Positions 43,203 through 51,029 of a stretch of 64,000 bases of DNA are shown here, piece by piece. Numbering within the stretch: the stretch's first letter is position 1; each line of letters opens with the position of its first letter. The DNA is taken from assembly GCA_905215525.1 (NCBI GenBank), contig CAJMQJ010000003.1:124001-188000 (forward strand), given 5' to 3'. The DNA comes from an uncultured bacterium (lineage in GTDB: Bacteria > Actinomycetota > Coriobacteriia > Coriobacteriales > Coriobacteriaceae). Both the position numbers and the translations under genes were made by a program. Under the pieces are notes generated by a model. That model was not told the origin of the DNA and made no database searches. It saw only the letters and a list, made by a program, of their open reading frames with translations.

Positions 43203-43338
43203 GGCCGCGTGCCCGCCCGCAATATATTTGATTGATCGCGAGTTCCGCACGCAAAGAAGGCCACTTAATGTGGCCTTCGTCTTGCGCAGGACTGCCCGAG
43301 CAGGCAATCAAATATATTGCGGGCGGGCACGCGGCCCA
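43203..43338. repeat. 33-bp perfect inverted repeat with inner hairpin, after the cell-wall hydrolase gene
   Basis: The arms 43203-43235 and 43306-43338 are perfect inverted copies (GGGCCGCGTGCCCGCC... through GATTG). The 70-nt centre holds an inner hairpin GAAGGCCAC/GTGGCCTTC. The left flank CGAGAGGGCC is shared with hairpin B of the double-hairpin elements, and the right end again lies 7 bp beyond a minus-strand stop codon (43346). It may be a relative of that family. Confidence 0.75.
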
Positions 43339-43345
43339 GTCGGCT

Positions 43346-44551
43346 TTACGACAGCGCAATACCGCCAAGCCAGCCCCAACGCACGCCAGAGCCAGTACCA
43401 TAAAAGCTAATGAACGAATCAAGCGACTTAGACGTAATGGCGCCCTCGTTGCTCATTACGATGCCGCCGCCAACGTAGATACCCACATGACCGTAGATAA
43501 GGCCCGGAGCACCCGTGCCGCTGTGCGAGGAATCGGCCACGATCATGCCCACCTGCAGCGCCGAGCGGTCGGAGCTATAGCACCAGGCGTTGAACATGTC
43601 ACACGCGTTGCCGCCAAAATAGCCCACGCCGGCATTGCGGAATACGTTGGTAACCCAAGCGGCGCACCAGTTCAGGCCAGGCGAAGGGGTGGAGTAGCAT
43701 GCGTTGACGACGGCCTGCTGCTTGCCCGAGCCGGCATTCTGTTGCGGAGTTCCGGGCGCATACGATCCGCCACCCGAGCTTGAACCACCCGAGTAGGAAT
43801 TGTTCTTGTTTGCGGCAGCCGCGGCAGCGGCGGCCTTCCTAGCGGCCTCCTCGGCCTGGGCGGCAGCGAGAATCTCGGAATCACGCTGAGCCATGAGTTC
43901 CTTGACGTCGTCGGAAAGACCGTTCAGCACGGTCTGGACCTCCTGCTGCTTGGCCTGCATGTCCTGCATCTGAGCAGTCTGCTGGTCCTTGAGCTTCTCC
44001 AGGTCGGCCTTTTGTGATTCGAGCTCGGTCTTCTGTGCGTCGAGCTCAGCCTGAATCGTCTGGATATCCTCGATGGCATCGCGGTCGCTCTTGTTGATCT
44101 TCTCAACGTAATGCGCGTTGGCGACGAGTTCCTCAAACGAGCCAGAGGCCAGCAGCAGCGACAGGATGTTCGTACCGCCGGACTTGTAGCTGGCGGCCAC
44201 GCGATCGGAAAGGTCGTTGCGCTTCTTCTTGAGCTCGGCCTTCTTTTCATCGATCTGGGCCTGCGTGTCGTCAATCTTGCCCTGGACATTCTCGATGTCG
44301 TTGAGGGTCTGGGCATTCTTGTTGGCGAGCGCCGCGTACTCATTGGCAATGCTGTCGAGCTGAGCCTGGACCTCGTCGAGCTGGGCCTGGGCGGCATTCA
44401 GTTTGTCGGTGGTTTCTTGACTGGCCTCAGCCGCATGGGCGCGGGCGGGCAGGCCAAAAAGAACAGCCGCAGAAGCGGCGCCGAAAAGAGCCTTAAGGGC
44501 AGTGCGGCGCGAAAGCTCCTGCGTAAAGATGGAATCGTTGTTTGGTGACAT
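43346..44551 (-). CDS. Tat-exported cell-wall hydrolase with coiled coil and CHAP/NlpC-like domain
   Basis: A 401-residue secreted protein. The N-terminus has a twin-arginine signal, LSRRTALKALFGAASAAVLF, with cleavage expected after ARAHA. Residues 45-245 form a long coiled coil as in PcsB/RipA-type hydrolases. A Gly/Ser-rich linker (about 250-275) leads to the C-terminal domain with LNWCAAWVTNVF (nucleophile Cys) and YGHVGIYVGGG (His), the CHAP/NlpC-P60 catalytic layout. Likely a peptidoglycan endopeptidase acting in cell separation. Use of Tat rather than Sec export is unusual for this class. The upstream gap 44552-44776 is AT-rich with no clear feature. Confidence 0.85.
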   Translation of the reverse strand: MSPNNDSIFTQELSRRTALKALFGAASAAVLFGLPARAHAAEASQETTDKLNAAQAQLDEVQAQLDSIANEYAALANKNAQTLNDIENVQGKIDDTQAQIDEKKAELKKKRNDLSDRVAASYKSGGTNILSLLLASGSFEELVANAHYVEKINKSDRDAIEDIQTIQAELDAQKTELESQKADLEKLKDQQTAQMQDMQAKQQEVQTVLNGLSDDVKELMAQRDSEILAAAQAEEAARKAAAAAAAANKNNSYSGGSSSGGGSYAPGTPQQNAGSGKQQAVVNACYSTPSPGLNWCAAWVTNVFRNAGVGYFGGNACDMFNAWCYSSDRSALQVGMIVADSSHSGTGAPGLIYGHVGIYVGGGIVMSNEGAITSKSLDSFISFYGTGSGVRWGWLGGIALS

Positions 44552-44776
44552 ATGTACTCCGTTACATGCTTATTTATATGTCGCTCAACTCAAACATATT
44601 AACGCACATCGCGCTTGTCCCAACTATTTCCACGAACGGCTGGAAAAGCATGGTCAGCGGCTCGCAAATACGTCCCACACCAAAGGTAAGGATTATGCAA
44701 ATAACACCCTATGAGTACGTTAACATCAATCCTCTGGTTTTCCTGCCCCGCGTGTTTTGGGCGCCCCCAGCTGCGC

Positions 44777-44782
44777 TATACT
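44777..44782 (+). promoter_or_regulatory. -10 element of galE
   Basis: TATACT, 38 bp before the galE ATG. The -35 region is weak (GTTTTG at 17 nt). TAGGAGAC at 44809-44816 is the ribosome binding site. Confidence 0.5.
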
Positions 44783-44819
44783 CCCCTCAAGAAGTGTTCC
44801 TGATTCGATAGGAGACTAC

Positions 44820-45881
44820 ATGTCCAAAGCACTCGACCCCAAAGACACCTGCGTCCTCGTTACCGGCGGCGCCGGCTTTATCGGCTCGCACACCGTCGTT
44901 CAGCTGCTCGAGGGTGGCTACCAGGTTGTCGTCGTCGATGACCTCTCCAACTCCAGCGCCGTTGCCATCGACCGCGTCAAGACCATCGTGGGCGACGAGG
45001 CCGCCAAGAACCTCACCTTCTACGAGGCCAACGTGCTCGACCGCGATGCGATGAACAAGATCTTCGATACCCACCAGATCGACCGCGTCATCCACTTCGC
45101 CGGCTTTAAGGCCGTTGGCGAGTCGGTGAGCAAGCCCGTCGAGTACTACCACAACAATATCGAGAACACCCTGGTGCTCATCGATGTCATGCGCAACCAC
45201 GGCTGTAAGTCCATCATCTTCTCGAGCTCTTCGACCGTCTACGGCGATCCGGACAATCCGCCCGTCACCGAGGAAGACCCCAAGAAGCCCGCGACCAACC
45301 CCTATGGTTGGACCAAGTGGATGATTGAGCAGATCCTCATGGACGTCCACACCGCCGACCCCGAGTGGGACGTCGTGCTGCTCCGTTATTTCAATCCCAT
45401 CGGTGCCCATCCGTCGGGCCTGATCGGCGAGGACCCCAAGGGCATCCCCAACAACCTGGTGCCCTACGTCGCCCAGGTCGCCGTCGGTAAGCTCGAGGCC
45501 GTTCAGGTCTTTGGCAACGACTACCCCACCCCCGACGGCACCGGCGTGCGCGACTACATCCACGTGTGCGACCTGGCATCCGGTCACGTTGCCGCCCTCA
45601 ACTGGATGAACGGCAAGACCGGCGTCGAGATCTTTAACCTGGGCACCGGCACCGGCACCTCGGTACTCGAGGTCGTCGCCGCCTTCTCCAAGGCCTGCGG
45701 CAAGGAGCTGCCCTACGTGATTCGCGAGCGCCGTGCCGGCGATATCGCCGCCAACTGGTGCGATGCCTCCAAGGCCGAACGCATGATGGGCTGGAAGGCC
45801 CAGTACGACATCGCGGACATGTGCCGCGACAGCTGGAATTGGCAGAGCCATAACCCCAACGGCTTCGCCGACGCCGAGTAG
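44820..45881 (+). CDS. galE: UDP-glucose 4-epimerase
   Basis: A 353-residue short-chain dehydrogenase-type epimerase, start ATG 44820. NAD-binding VLVTGGAGFIGSHTVVQLLE (residues 11-30), VIHFAGFKAVGESV, catalytic SSSSTVYGD and YGWTKWMIEQ (YxxxK), LRYFNPIGAHPSG, RDYIHVCDLASGHVAAL, FNLGTGTGTSVLEVV. It interconverts UDP-glucose and UDP-galactose in the Leloir pathway and envelope sugar supply. Confidence 0.96.
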   Translation: MSKALDPKDTCVLVTGGAGFIGSHTVVQLLEGGYQVVVVDDLSNSSAVAIDRVKTIVGDEAAKNLTFYEANVLDRDAMNKIFDTHQIDRVIHFAGFKAVGESVSKPVEYYHNNIENTLVLIDVMRNHGCKSIIFSSSSTVYGDPDNPPVTEEDPKKPATNPYGWTKWMIEQILMDVHTADPEWDVVLLRYFNPIGAHPSGLIGEDPKGIPNNLVPYVAQVAVGKLEAVQVFGNDYPTPDGTGVRDYIHVCDLASGHVAALNWMNGKTGVEIFNLGTGTGTSVLEVVAAFSKACGKELPYVIRERRAGDIAANWCDASKAERMMGWKAQYDIADMCRDSWNWQSHNPNGFADAE

Positions 45882-45890
45882 CCACTCCCC

Positions 45891-45992
45891 CGTGCTAGGT
45901 TTTGTGGCATGCCTCAAAACCTAGCACGCGACATGCTCGGCACATGCCGCTTCCTGCATGGGTAGATTTCTAGACATGTCCCAAAAATCTAC
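45891..45992. repeat. Two hairpins downstream of galE
   Basis: CGTGCTAGGTTTTG (45891-45904) pairs with CAAAACCTAGCACG (45915-45928) around the self-complementary loop TGGCATGCCT. A second, imperfect hairpin GTAGATTT...AAATCTAC spans 45962-45992 with TAGACATGTC in the centre. Neither has a T-tract; the terminator follows. Confidence 0.65.
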
Positions 45993-45994
45993 TG

Positions 45995-46027
45995 GCCCCG
46001 GCCTCCAATGTGAGGTCGGGGCTTTTT
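45995..46027 (+). terminator. Terminator of galE
   Basis: GCCCCGGCCTC / GAGGTCGGGGC with a 6-nt loop, followed by TTTTT. Its T-tract touches the 3' end of the transposase fragment on the other strand. Confidence 0.85.
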
Positions 46028-46244
46028 AGGAACTCGTTCTCGAGCTCGAGCTCGCGCATGCACTTGCGGCCGCCGCGACCGGGTGGTTGGTCAGCTCCTT
46101 CTTCCTGACCGTCACCCATCTTCCCAGGGTCTTCTCGTTGATGCCGAGGTCGGCTGCCACTTGGGCGATGGGCTTCCCCGACGCGGCGGCGAAGTCTGCG
46201 GCCTCGGCGCGGTACCCCGCTGTGTAGGAGGGCCCGTCTGCCAT
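46026..46244 (-). pseudogene. Truncated transposase OrfA-like fragment
   Basis: From ATG 46244 (strong AAAGGAGTG upstream) a 72-residue peptide reads YRAEAADFAAASGKPIAQVA ADLGINEKTLGRWV, the helix-turn-helix N-terminus of an IS3/IS911-type OrfA. The product then ends in a Ser/Ala-rich tail at the galE terminator; the normal continuation and OrfB are absent. The next 200 bp (46245-46500) contain a 40-codon plus-strand frame (46345-46460) that I cannot assign. Confidence 0.6.
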
Positions 46245-46537
46245 GACTGACACTCCTTTCTTTTTGGCGCTGAAACGATTATCGCCGCTCAACGCCATTC
46301 CTCTAAGTCAAGTGTCCTTGAATACGATACAGTTCAAATGGACGAGGAGAATCTGGCGCTCCTCTCGATGAGCCCGGAGAGGTCCCTGGTCGTCACCTTC
46401 CCCCGCGCGAACGCGAAGCGGACGGCGGCGAGCCATGTCCTCACCGCGCGTTCCATTTAGGGAGTCCTCGAGAAGTCGATCTCTCTGTGCGATAATCGAG
46501 CTATTGAGTCTCGCGAGTTTAGAGCTGGTGATATGCA

Positions 46538-47836
46538 TTGAAAATCAAGATGAAAAACATCGGCAGGGTCGCTGAGGCCGATATCGAGATTAATGGTATT
46601 GCCGTGATCGCCGGGGAGAACGGGACGGGGAAAAGCACGGTTGGAAAAGCGCTTTATGCGGCCTTCAACAGCATGTCCGATTCGGAGAACAAAATCGACC
46701 GCATGAGGCGCAATAGTGTTGAGCGCGCCATCAGGAAGGCATATGTGGGAAGCCCTCTCGACTCCACGTCTCGCCACAGGCGAACTGCTGGAAGAATGAA
46801 TAGTTTCATCGACAGGGTTTTTTCGGGCGAGTGCACGAGGGACGAGCTTATTGATGAGATAAAGGAGTATTACGGGGAGGAGATCTCCCGTGAGATCGAA
46901 TCCGATTTCACGAATGGCGTAGCAGGAGTTGCCGATCAGATTATCGAGATCATGGATATCTCCGATGATGAGGTATTTCGTGCGATTGCGACAAACAGGT
47001 TCCGAAGCGAGTTCAACGGCCAGATCAATTCGGTTTTCGGCGAAGAGCCCGGGAAGGTCGAACTCCAGATAAAGGACGCATCTACGGTTTTCTCGGTTGC
47101 AAGTGACGAGGTGGCGGAGGTGCACGATAGGAGGGTTTTGCGATTCAGGGCGCATTATCTGGACGACCCGTTCCTGATCGATTCTCTCGGAGGACCCTAC
47201 GGCCCCGCTTTTCGGTTCAAGCCCCTCCTTGGACACCAGGAGGAGCTGCGGCAAGATTTGATTCAGGCGACCATCCGTAACGATGACAGCGAGTCCTCGC
47301 TGTTCGAAGAGATCGCGAAGGAGCGACACCTGAAGGTTCTCATGGACAAGGTTTCCTCCTTATGTCCGGGGCATTTCGAGAGGAGCGAAAGTCGCGGTCA
47401 CCTTACGTATCTCGAAGAGGGCTTCGCTCGGGGGTTGGAGCCTGGGAACCTTTCTGCTGGCTTGAAGACGTTCGCCATCATGAAGGTGCTCTTGAAGTCC
47501 GGCGCGCTAGATGCCGGAGGGACTATTATCCTCGATGAACCCGAGATTCATCTTCATCCTGCATGGCAGCTGGCCTTCGCCGAGATAATCGTGCTGCTCC
47601 AGAAAGAGCTCGGGATGCACGTCTTAATGAGCACCCATAGTCCATATTTCCTGAATGCGATCGAAGTGTATTCTAAGAAGCACGCTGTTGATGGATTGTG
47701 CTCATATTATCTTGCGGAGACCTGCACTGATGGACGCTCTCGCTTTGCCGATATAACCGGCTCGACTGAGGTCGCCTACGAGAAGCTGGCGGCTCCTTTT
47801 GATACGCTTGAGAGGGAGGAGTACGGCCTTGAGTAG
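46538..47836 (+). CDS. ABC-type AAA ATPase (AAA_15/AAA_21-like), putative defence ATPase
   Basis: A 432-residue SMC/Rad50-like ATPase. Walker A GENGTGKSTVGKAL (about residues 27-40), signature LSAGLKTFAIMK (about 308), Walker B GGTIILDEPEIHLHPAWQ (about 325), and MSTHSPYFLNAIEVY with the switch His. The middle (60-290) is a variable helical insert without TOPRIM. TTG at 46538 is the likely start (KIKMKNIGRVAEADIEINGI is a typical beginning); ATG 46550 is an alternative. It overlaps the next gene by 8 bp, forming a two-gene unit. Its GC content is lower than the core genes and IS debris lies on both sides. This type of ATPase is common in anti-phage systems. Confidence 0.85.
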   Translation: MKIKMKNIGRVAEADIEINGIAVIAGENGTGKSTVGKALYAAFNSMSDSENKIDRMRRNSVERAIRKAYVGSPLDSTSRHRRTAGRMNSFIDRVFSGECTRDELIDEIKEYYGEEISREIESDFTNGVAGVADQIIEIMDISDDEVFRAIATNRFRSEFNGQINSVFGEEPGKVELQIKDASTVFSVASDEVAEVHDRRVLRFRAHYLDDPFLIDSLGGPYGPAFRFKPLLGHQEELRQDLIQATIRNDDSESSLFEEIAKERHLKVLMDKVSSLCPGHFERSESRGHLTYLEEGFARGLEPGNLSAGLKTFAIMKVLLKSGALDAGGTIILDEPEIHLHPAWQLAFAEIIVLLQKELGMHVLMSTHSPYFLNAIEVYSKKHAVDGLCSYYLAETCTDGRSRFADITGSTEVAYEKLAAPFDTLEREEYGLE

Positions 47837-48497
47837 CGACCTGTGCGCCTCCTGCCCTCATCCGAACTCTCCCGCGGTGCCAGATGGCAGCGATGGTTGC
47901 TCCCGTTGCAGGACCTGTATCCTAAGGGACTGCACGTCGACCATCTCCAAAACATCCAGAGACGGGAGCGTCTCTCTTGTGGATGACGATTTGCCTGTTG
48001 TCAATTTTGACTCTGTTAAAGAATGCTACTGCAAGAAGGTCAATAGGTGGATGCAACTCCCGCGCTCCGCCGATGCGCTGTATTGCGATCGGGAAACGTT
48101 ATATCTAGTCGAATTTAAAAACGGCAGTCTGAAGGAGACGCTGGGGAAGAGGCTCAATCCCAAGGATGACGAAGAGCTTGGTATCAATCTTGGCCAAAGG
48201 GACGCCCTCATCGAGAAGTGCAAGGACAGCGTTTTGATCTGCTCGGACCTGTGGGGAAAGAGGACGAGATGGTTTCGCGAGCACTGCGTCTTTGTTTTGG
48301 TATACAACGAGGACAAGAACAAGACCGCGTTGAAGCGGGTTGCCAGCTCGATTAGGAAAAAAGCGCGTTTTGGGCTTCCTGACAAATTGAAAGGTTTTTG
48401 CGTGAAGGATGTCTTGACGCTAACCGAAAAGGAGTTTTCGACATCGCTCCTTTCAACTTGGCGAGACGCAGAAGAAATCGCGGAGGTCGACGCGTAG
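47829..48497 (+). CDS. Cys-rich protein with PD-(D/E)XK-like motif, partner of the AAA ATPase
   Basis: A 222-residue protein from TTG 47829 (MSSDLCASCPHP), with GGGAGGA 8 nt upstream. Six cysteines in the first 35 residues (6, 9, 24, 27, 30, 35; CxxC...CxxCxxC...C) look like a zinc or iron-sulfur site. Next come D82 (PRSADALYCD) and LYLVEFKNG with E95-x-K97, followed by a helix (INLGQRDALIEKCKDSVLIC). This D...ExK layout is that of PD-(D/E)XK nucleases. A basic region (KKARFGLPDKLKGF) follows. I do not recognise a named family. ATPase plus nuclease in an overlapping pair suggests a defence module; this is inference. Confidence 0.6.
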   Translation: MSSDLCASCPHPNSPAVPDGSDGCSRCRTCILRDCTSTISKTSRDGSVSLVDDDLPVVNFDSVKECYCKKVNRWMQLPRSADALYCDRETLYLVEFKNGSLKETLGKRLNPKDDEELGINLGQRDALIEKCKDSVLICSDLWGKRTRWFREHCVFVLVYNEDKNKTALKRVASSIRKKARFGLPDKLKGFCVKDVLTLTEKEFSTSLLSTWRDAEEIAEVDA

Positions 48498-48519
48498 GAG
48501 ACCGAAAAGCATCCGGTGG

Positions 48520-49195
48520 CTATTTGCTCCCGATATCGATCGTTCGTCTGCAGTCGGTTTTCTTTCCGCTGCGCCCGCCAGTTTGCGATGAGTCGCGCAC
48601 CGTGTGAAGCTCAACACGGATGAAATACAAATATAATCCCCCCTTGCACTGTGTTGATAAATATTGCTCGTCGAACTCATCTGAACTGGGCTTTCTTGCA
48701 TAGAACTGCCTGAACCTGAGCGTTTTCGGGTATCGCATTGCCCGATCGAGCACCATCGCGACCTTCTCAAGCTTGTCCTCGGGCGGACTCATAGCCACAG
48801 CCCCGCATGTCGTCCCGGTTGGAGCCGGGATGAGCCCTCAGGAAGCACTGCATGAAGTAGCGCATCCGGTTCACGGGCCCCAGCGGGTTCTGGCCGTCGG
48901 GAACGCCCTTGAGCAGCTTCGCGTTGTAGTGCTGGCTCTTCAGTGACAGATTGTTGACGGGAGCCGTGTGGCGCCCGGCTCCATGTCGTGGATGAGCGTG
49001 GAGCCGGGCGCCACACGGCTCCCAAACGTCGCCAAGGTCTTCGCCCTGCTTGTCTTGCCAAGGCCCTCCCGGATGAAGATTGAATTGCCTGGCTCATCGC
49101 AGCCGAGCGCGACACGGCCTCTACCCGAGACCATCATCTCTACACATAGCCCATCATTCGACAAGAACGCGCAGTTTGTCCTGCATAGGCGCATG
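48520..49195 (-). pseudogene. Frameshifted DDE-type transposase remnant
   Basis: On the minus strand three frames together spell one transposase. From 49194: GREGLGKTSRAKTLATFGSR-like and VAPGSTLIHDME (a catalytic-domain segment). After a frame change: NNLSLKSQHYNAKLLKGVPD and PVNRMRYFMQCFLRAHPG. After another: MSPPEDKLEKVAMVLDRAMR and TLRFRQFYARKPSS. At least two frameshifts and an inverted duplication (48959-49023) inactivate it. I cannot place the IS family with confidence. The stretch 49196-49394 shows no further coding. Confidence 0.6.
48959..49023. repeat. 25-bp perfect inverted repeat inside the transposase remnant
   Basis: GGGAGCCGTGTGGCGCCCGG... (48959-48983) is repeated in inverse at 48999-49023 around a 15-nt loop. 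The left arm fits the transposase reading; the right arm sits exactly where the reading is lost, as if the strand had been copied back on itself. Confidence 0.8.
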
Positions 49196-49394
49196 GTGTC
49201 CCCCTCCGCCGCAAGAGGTGAGCAAAAGAGAGGCTCCCCTCGCCACTACCGGACAAAGGGACCTCTCTGGGGAAACACGCTATAAAACCTTCTTGCCGGG
49301 CGGTCGAGTACAGCACCGACGGCGTACCCGTGGAGACCTACCCAGAGCCCACGCCATTTCAAGTTTCTTGGTCTTCAACGCCACAATCCGATAA

Positions 49395-51029
49395 TCATCC
49401 AGCCGTCGAAATGACCTCGTCACAGGCGGCAAGCATCTCCTCGTCATGAGTGACAACGATTACAATATGGTCTCTCTTAATTTCATGAAGCAATTTGATC
49501 AGCGCGCCTCGACTCTTCGCATCAAGTGCTGAGGTCGGTTCATCAAAAAGCATAACGTCCGGCGATTTCAACAGCTGTCTCACAATTGCAATCTTTTGCT
49601 TCTCGCCGCCGGACACCCCTCCTTTCCCGCCGTCAAGCATCGCCGTTGCCCCGTTCTCCACAGAAGCAACCATTTCGTCTAGCCCCAATATGACAAGCAT
49701 CCGATTCAGCTTATCCATCTCGTAATCATCAGAAAGCAGCGTAAGATTATCGAGAATCGTCCCCTCAACGATAGGGGGTTCTTGCTCCGTAATGCTGACT
49801 CGACACCGCCGCAATGCATATCGATCGATGCAACGCTGTGACACCCCGTTGTAGCGAACGGCCCCTTCTGTGTCATCTGGATATAGCCCCAATATCACTG
49901 ACAGCAGCGAGCTCTTCCCCGAACCATTCGGCCCCGAGATTCCATATAGCCGACCCCTGGAAAACGCGAGCCCCTCAATGCTTAACGCGACCCTTTCCGC
50001 CCCTGGATAACGTAGCTTGATGTTCTCTAGACGGATTTCCTCAATCGGACCAAGCGCCAATTTGCCATTCGCTTCCACCGGGACATCCCAAATTCTTTTC
50101 AGCCGCTCATAGCATACGCGATTAGTCTGGTAATCCCTTCCCCAGCCCAACAAATACTGTACCGCTGAGCTTAAGTTCGAATAATATCCAACAGCAGTCA
50201 CGAGAAAACCAGGCAACAGTCTCCCGCCCATCACTTCAACCGCGCCCACAGCAAGAAGACATCCTTGAGCGGCGGAAGCGACCAACGCGTTGCCAAAGGT
50301 AAATCTAGACCCTACTTCCTGATTTGCTCTCATCGTTGGATAGAGCCCATTAAAAGCTTCGACCAGTACAGCGCGGGACCTATCGAACAAAGCATGTTTG
50401 CGGATGAAATCAACTTTCTCCAACTGATCTTGTAGACAGGAAAAAAACCTCGCGCTCTGCTCTTGTACGTCAAAACTTCTCTCAAACAGCCTTGCGCGTG
50501 AAACCGCATAAAAAGCGGCACTCGCTGCCGCAAGAACAAGGCAGACCACACTCAACTTGATATTCAGGCTACCGAGAACAAACAGGGCGGACAAAAGGGT
50601 GATAACGTTGCTTGAAACCCCCACAACCGAGTTGATTACGAAGATGACAAGGTCATTAGCGTCGTGATTGATTTGCTGGTTATAATACGACGCGTTGAAG
50701 CCCTCGAAGAATGCCTGGGGAAGGTGCTTCACGTGCTCAAGCGTATCCGCATTTAAGCCGAACCCCGCATGCGACTGAAGGTTGATGTACAGCATCTCTG
50801 AGCAATACACTAGTCCCGCTCGAACCGCTTGGACCGCAACCAAAATAAGGCAACAAACGAGAACGGCGGCAAGATCGGCGCTGGCCGGCATCGCCAATCG
50901 GTTTACCACTATGCCGGTAAGAAAGGGACCCGCAAGCGCAAGCAGCCCGACCAAAACTGTTACGACAAGATAGGCGTAGAATCGACCGCCCAGTATATAT
51001 TTTCTACAGAGATTAAGCATCAGCCTCAT
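49395..51029 (-). CDS. ABC transporter, fused permease-ATPase (putative RiPP exporter)
   Basis: A protein of about 544 residues: six membrane helices (1-300) then an NBD with GPNGSGKSSLLSVILGLYP, GGVSGGEKQKIAIVRQLLKS, VMLFDEPTSALD and VTHDEEML. No C39 peptidase domain precedes it, so leader removal, if any, needs another enzyme. ATG 51029 follows GGGGC and lies inside the radical SAM gene (17-bp overlap), so it is translated with the maturase. Last gene of the cluster. Likely exports the modified peptides. Confidence 0.85.
   Translation of the reverse strand: MRLMLNLCRKYILGGRFYAYLVVTVLVGLLALAGPFLTGIVVNRLAMPASADLAAVLVCCLILVAVQAVRAGLVYCSEMLYINLQSHAGFGLNADTLEHVKHLPQAFFEGFNASYYNQQINHDANDLVIFVINSVVGVSSNVITLLSALFVLGSLNIKLSVVCLVLAAASAAFYAVSRARLFERSFDVQEQSARFFSCLQDQLEKVDFIRKHALFDRSRAVLVEAFNGLYPTMRANQEVGSRFTFGNALVASAAQGCLLAVGAVEVMGGRLLPGFLVTAVGYYSNLSSAVQYLLGWGRDYQTNRVCYERLKRIWDVPVEANGKLALGPIEEIRLENIKLRYPGAERVALSIEGLAFSRGRLYGISGPNGSGKSSLLSVILGLYPDDTEGAVRYNGVSQRCIDRYALRRCRVSITEQEPPIVEGTILDNLTLLSDDYEMDKLNRMLVILGLDEMVASVENGATAMLDGGKGGVSGGEKQKIAIVRQLLKSPDVMLFDEPTSALDAKSRGALIKLLHEIKRDHIVIVVTHDEEMLAACDEVISTAG

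Noticed and set aside
44787..45917. 376-codon minus-strand open frame opposite galE
   Set aside because: Antisense shadow of galE with no recognisable motif.
46345..46460. 40-codon plus-strand frame before the AAA ATPase
   Set aside because: No homology recognised and no convincing ribosome binding site; probably part of the IS debris.
46538..48497. Assignment of the ATPase pair to PARIS or Septu
   Set aside because: The second protein lacks the TOPRIM/DUF4435 features of AriB and the HNH motif of PtuB; it has an ExK motif instead, so the name was not used.
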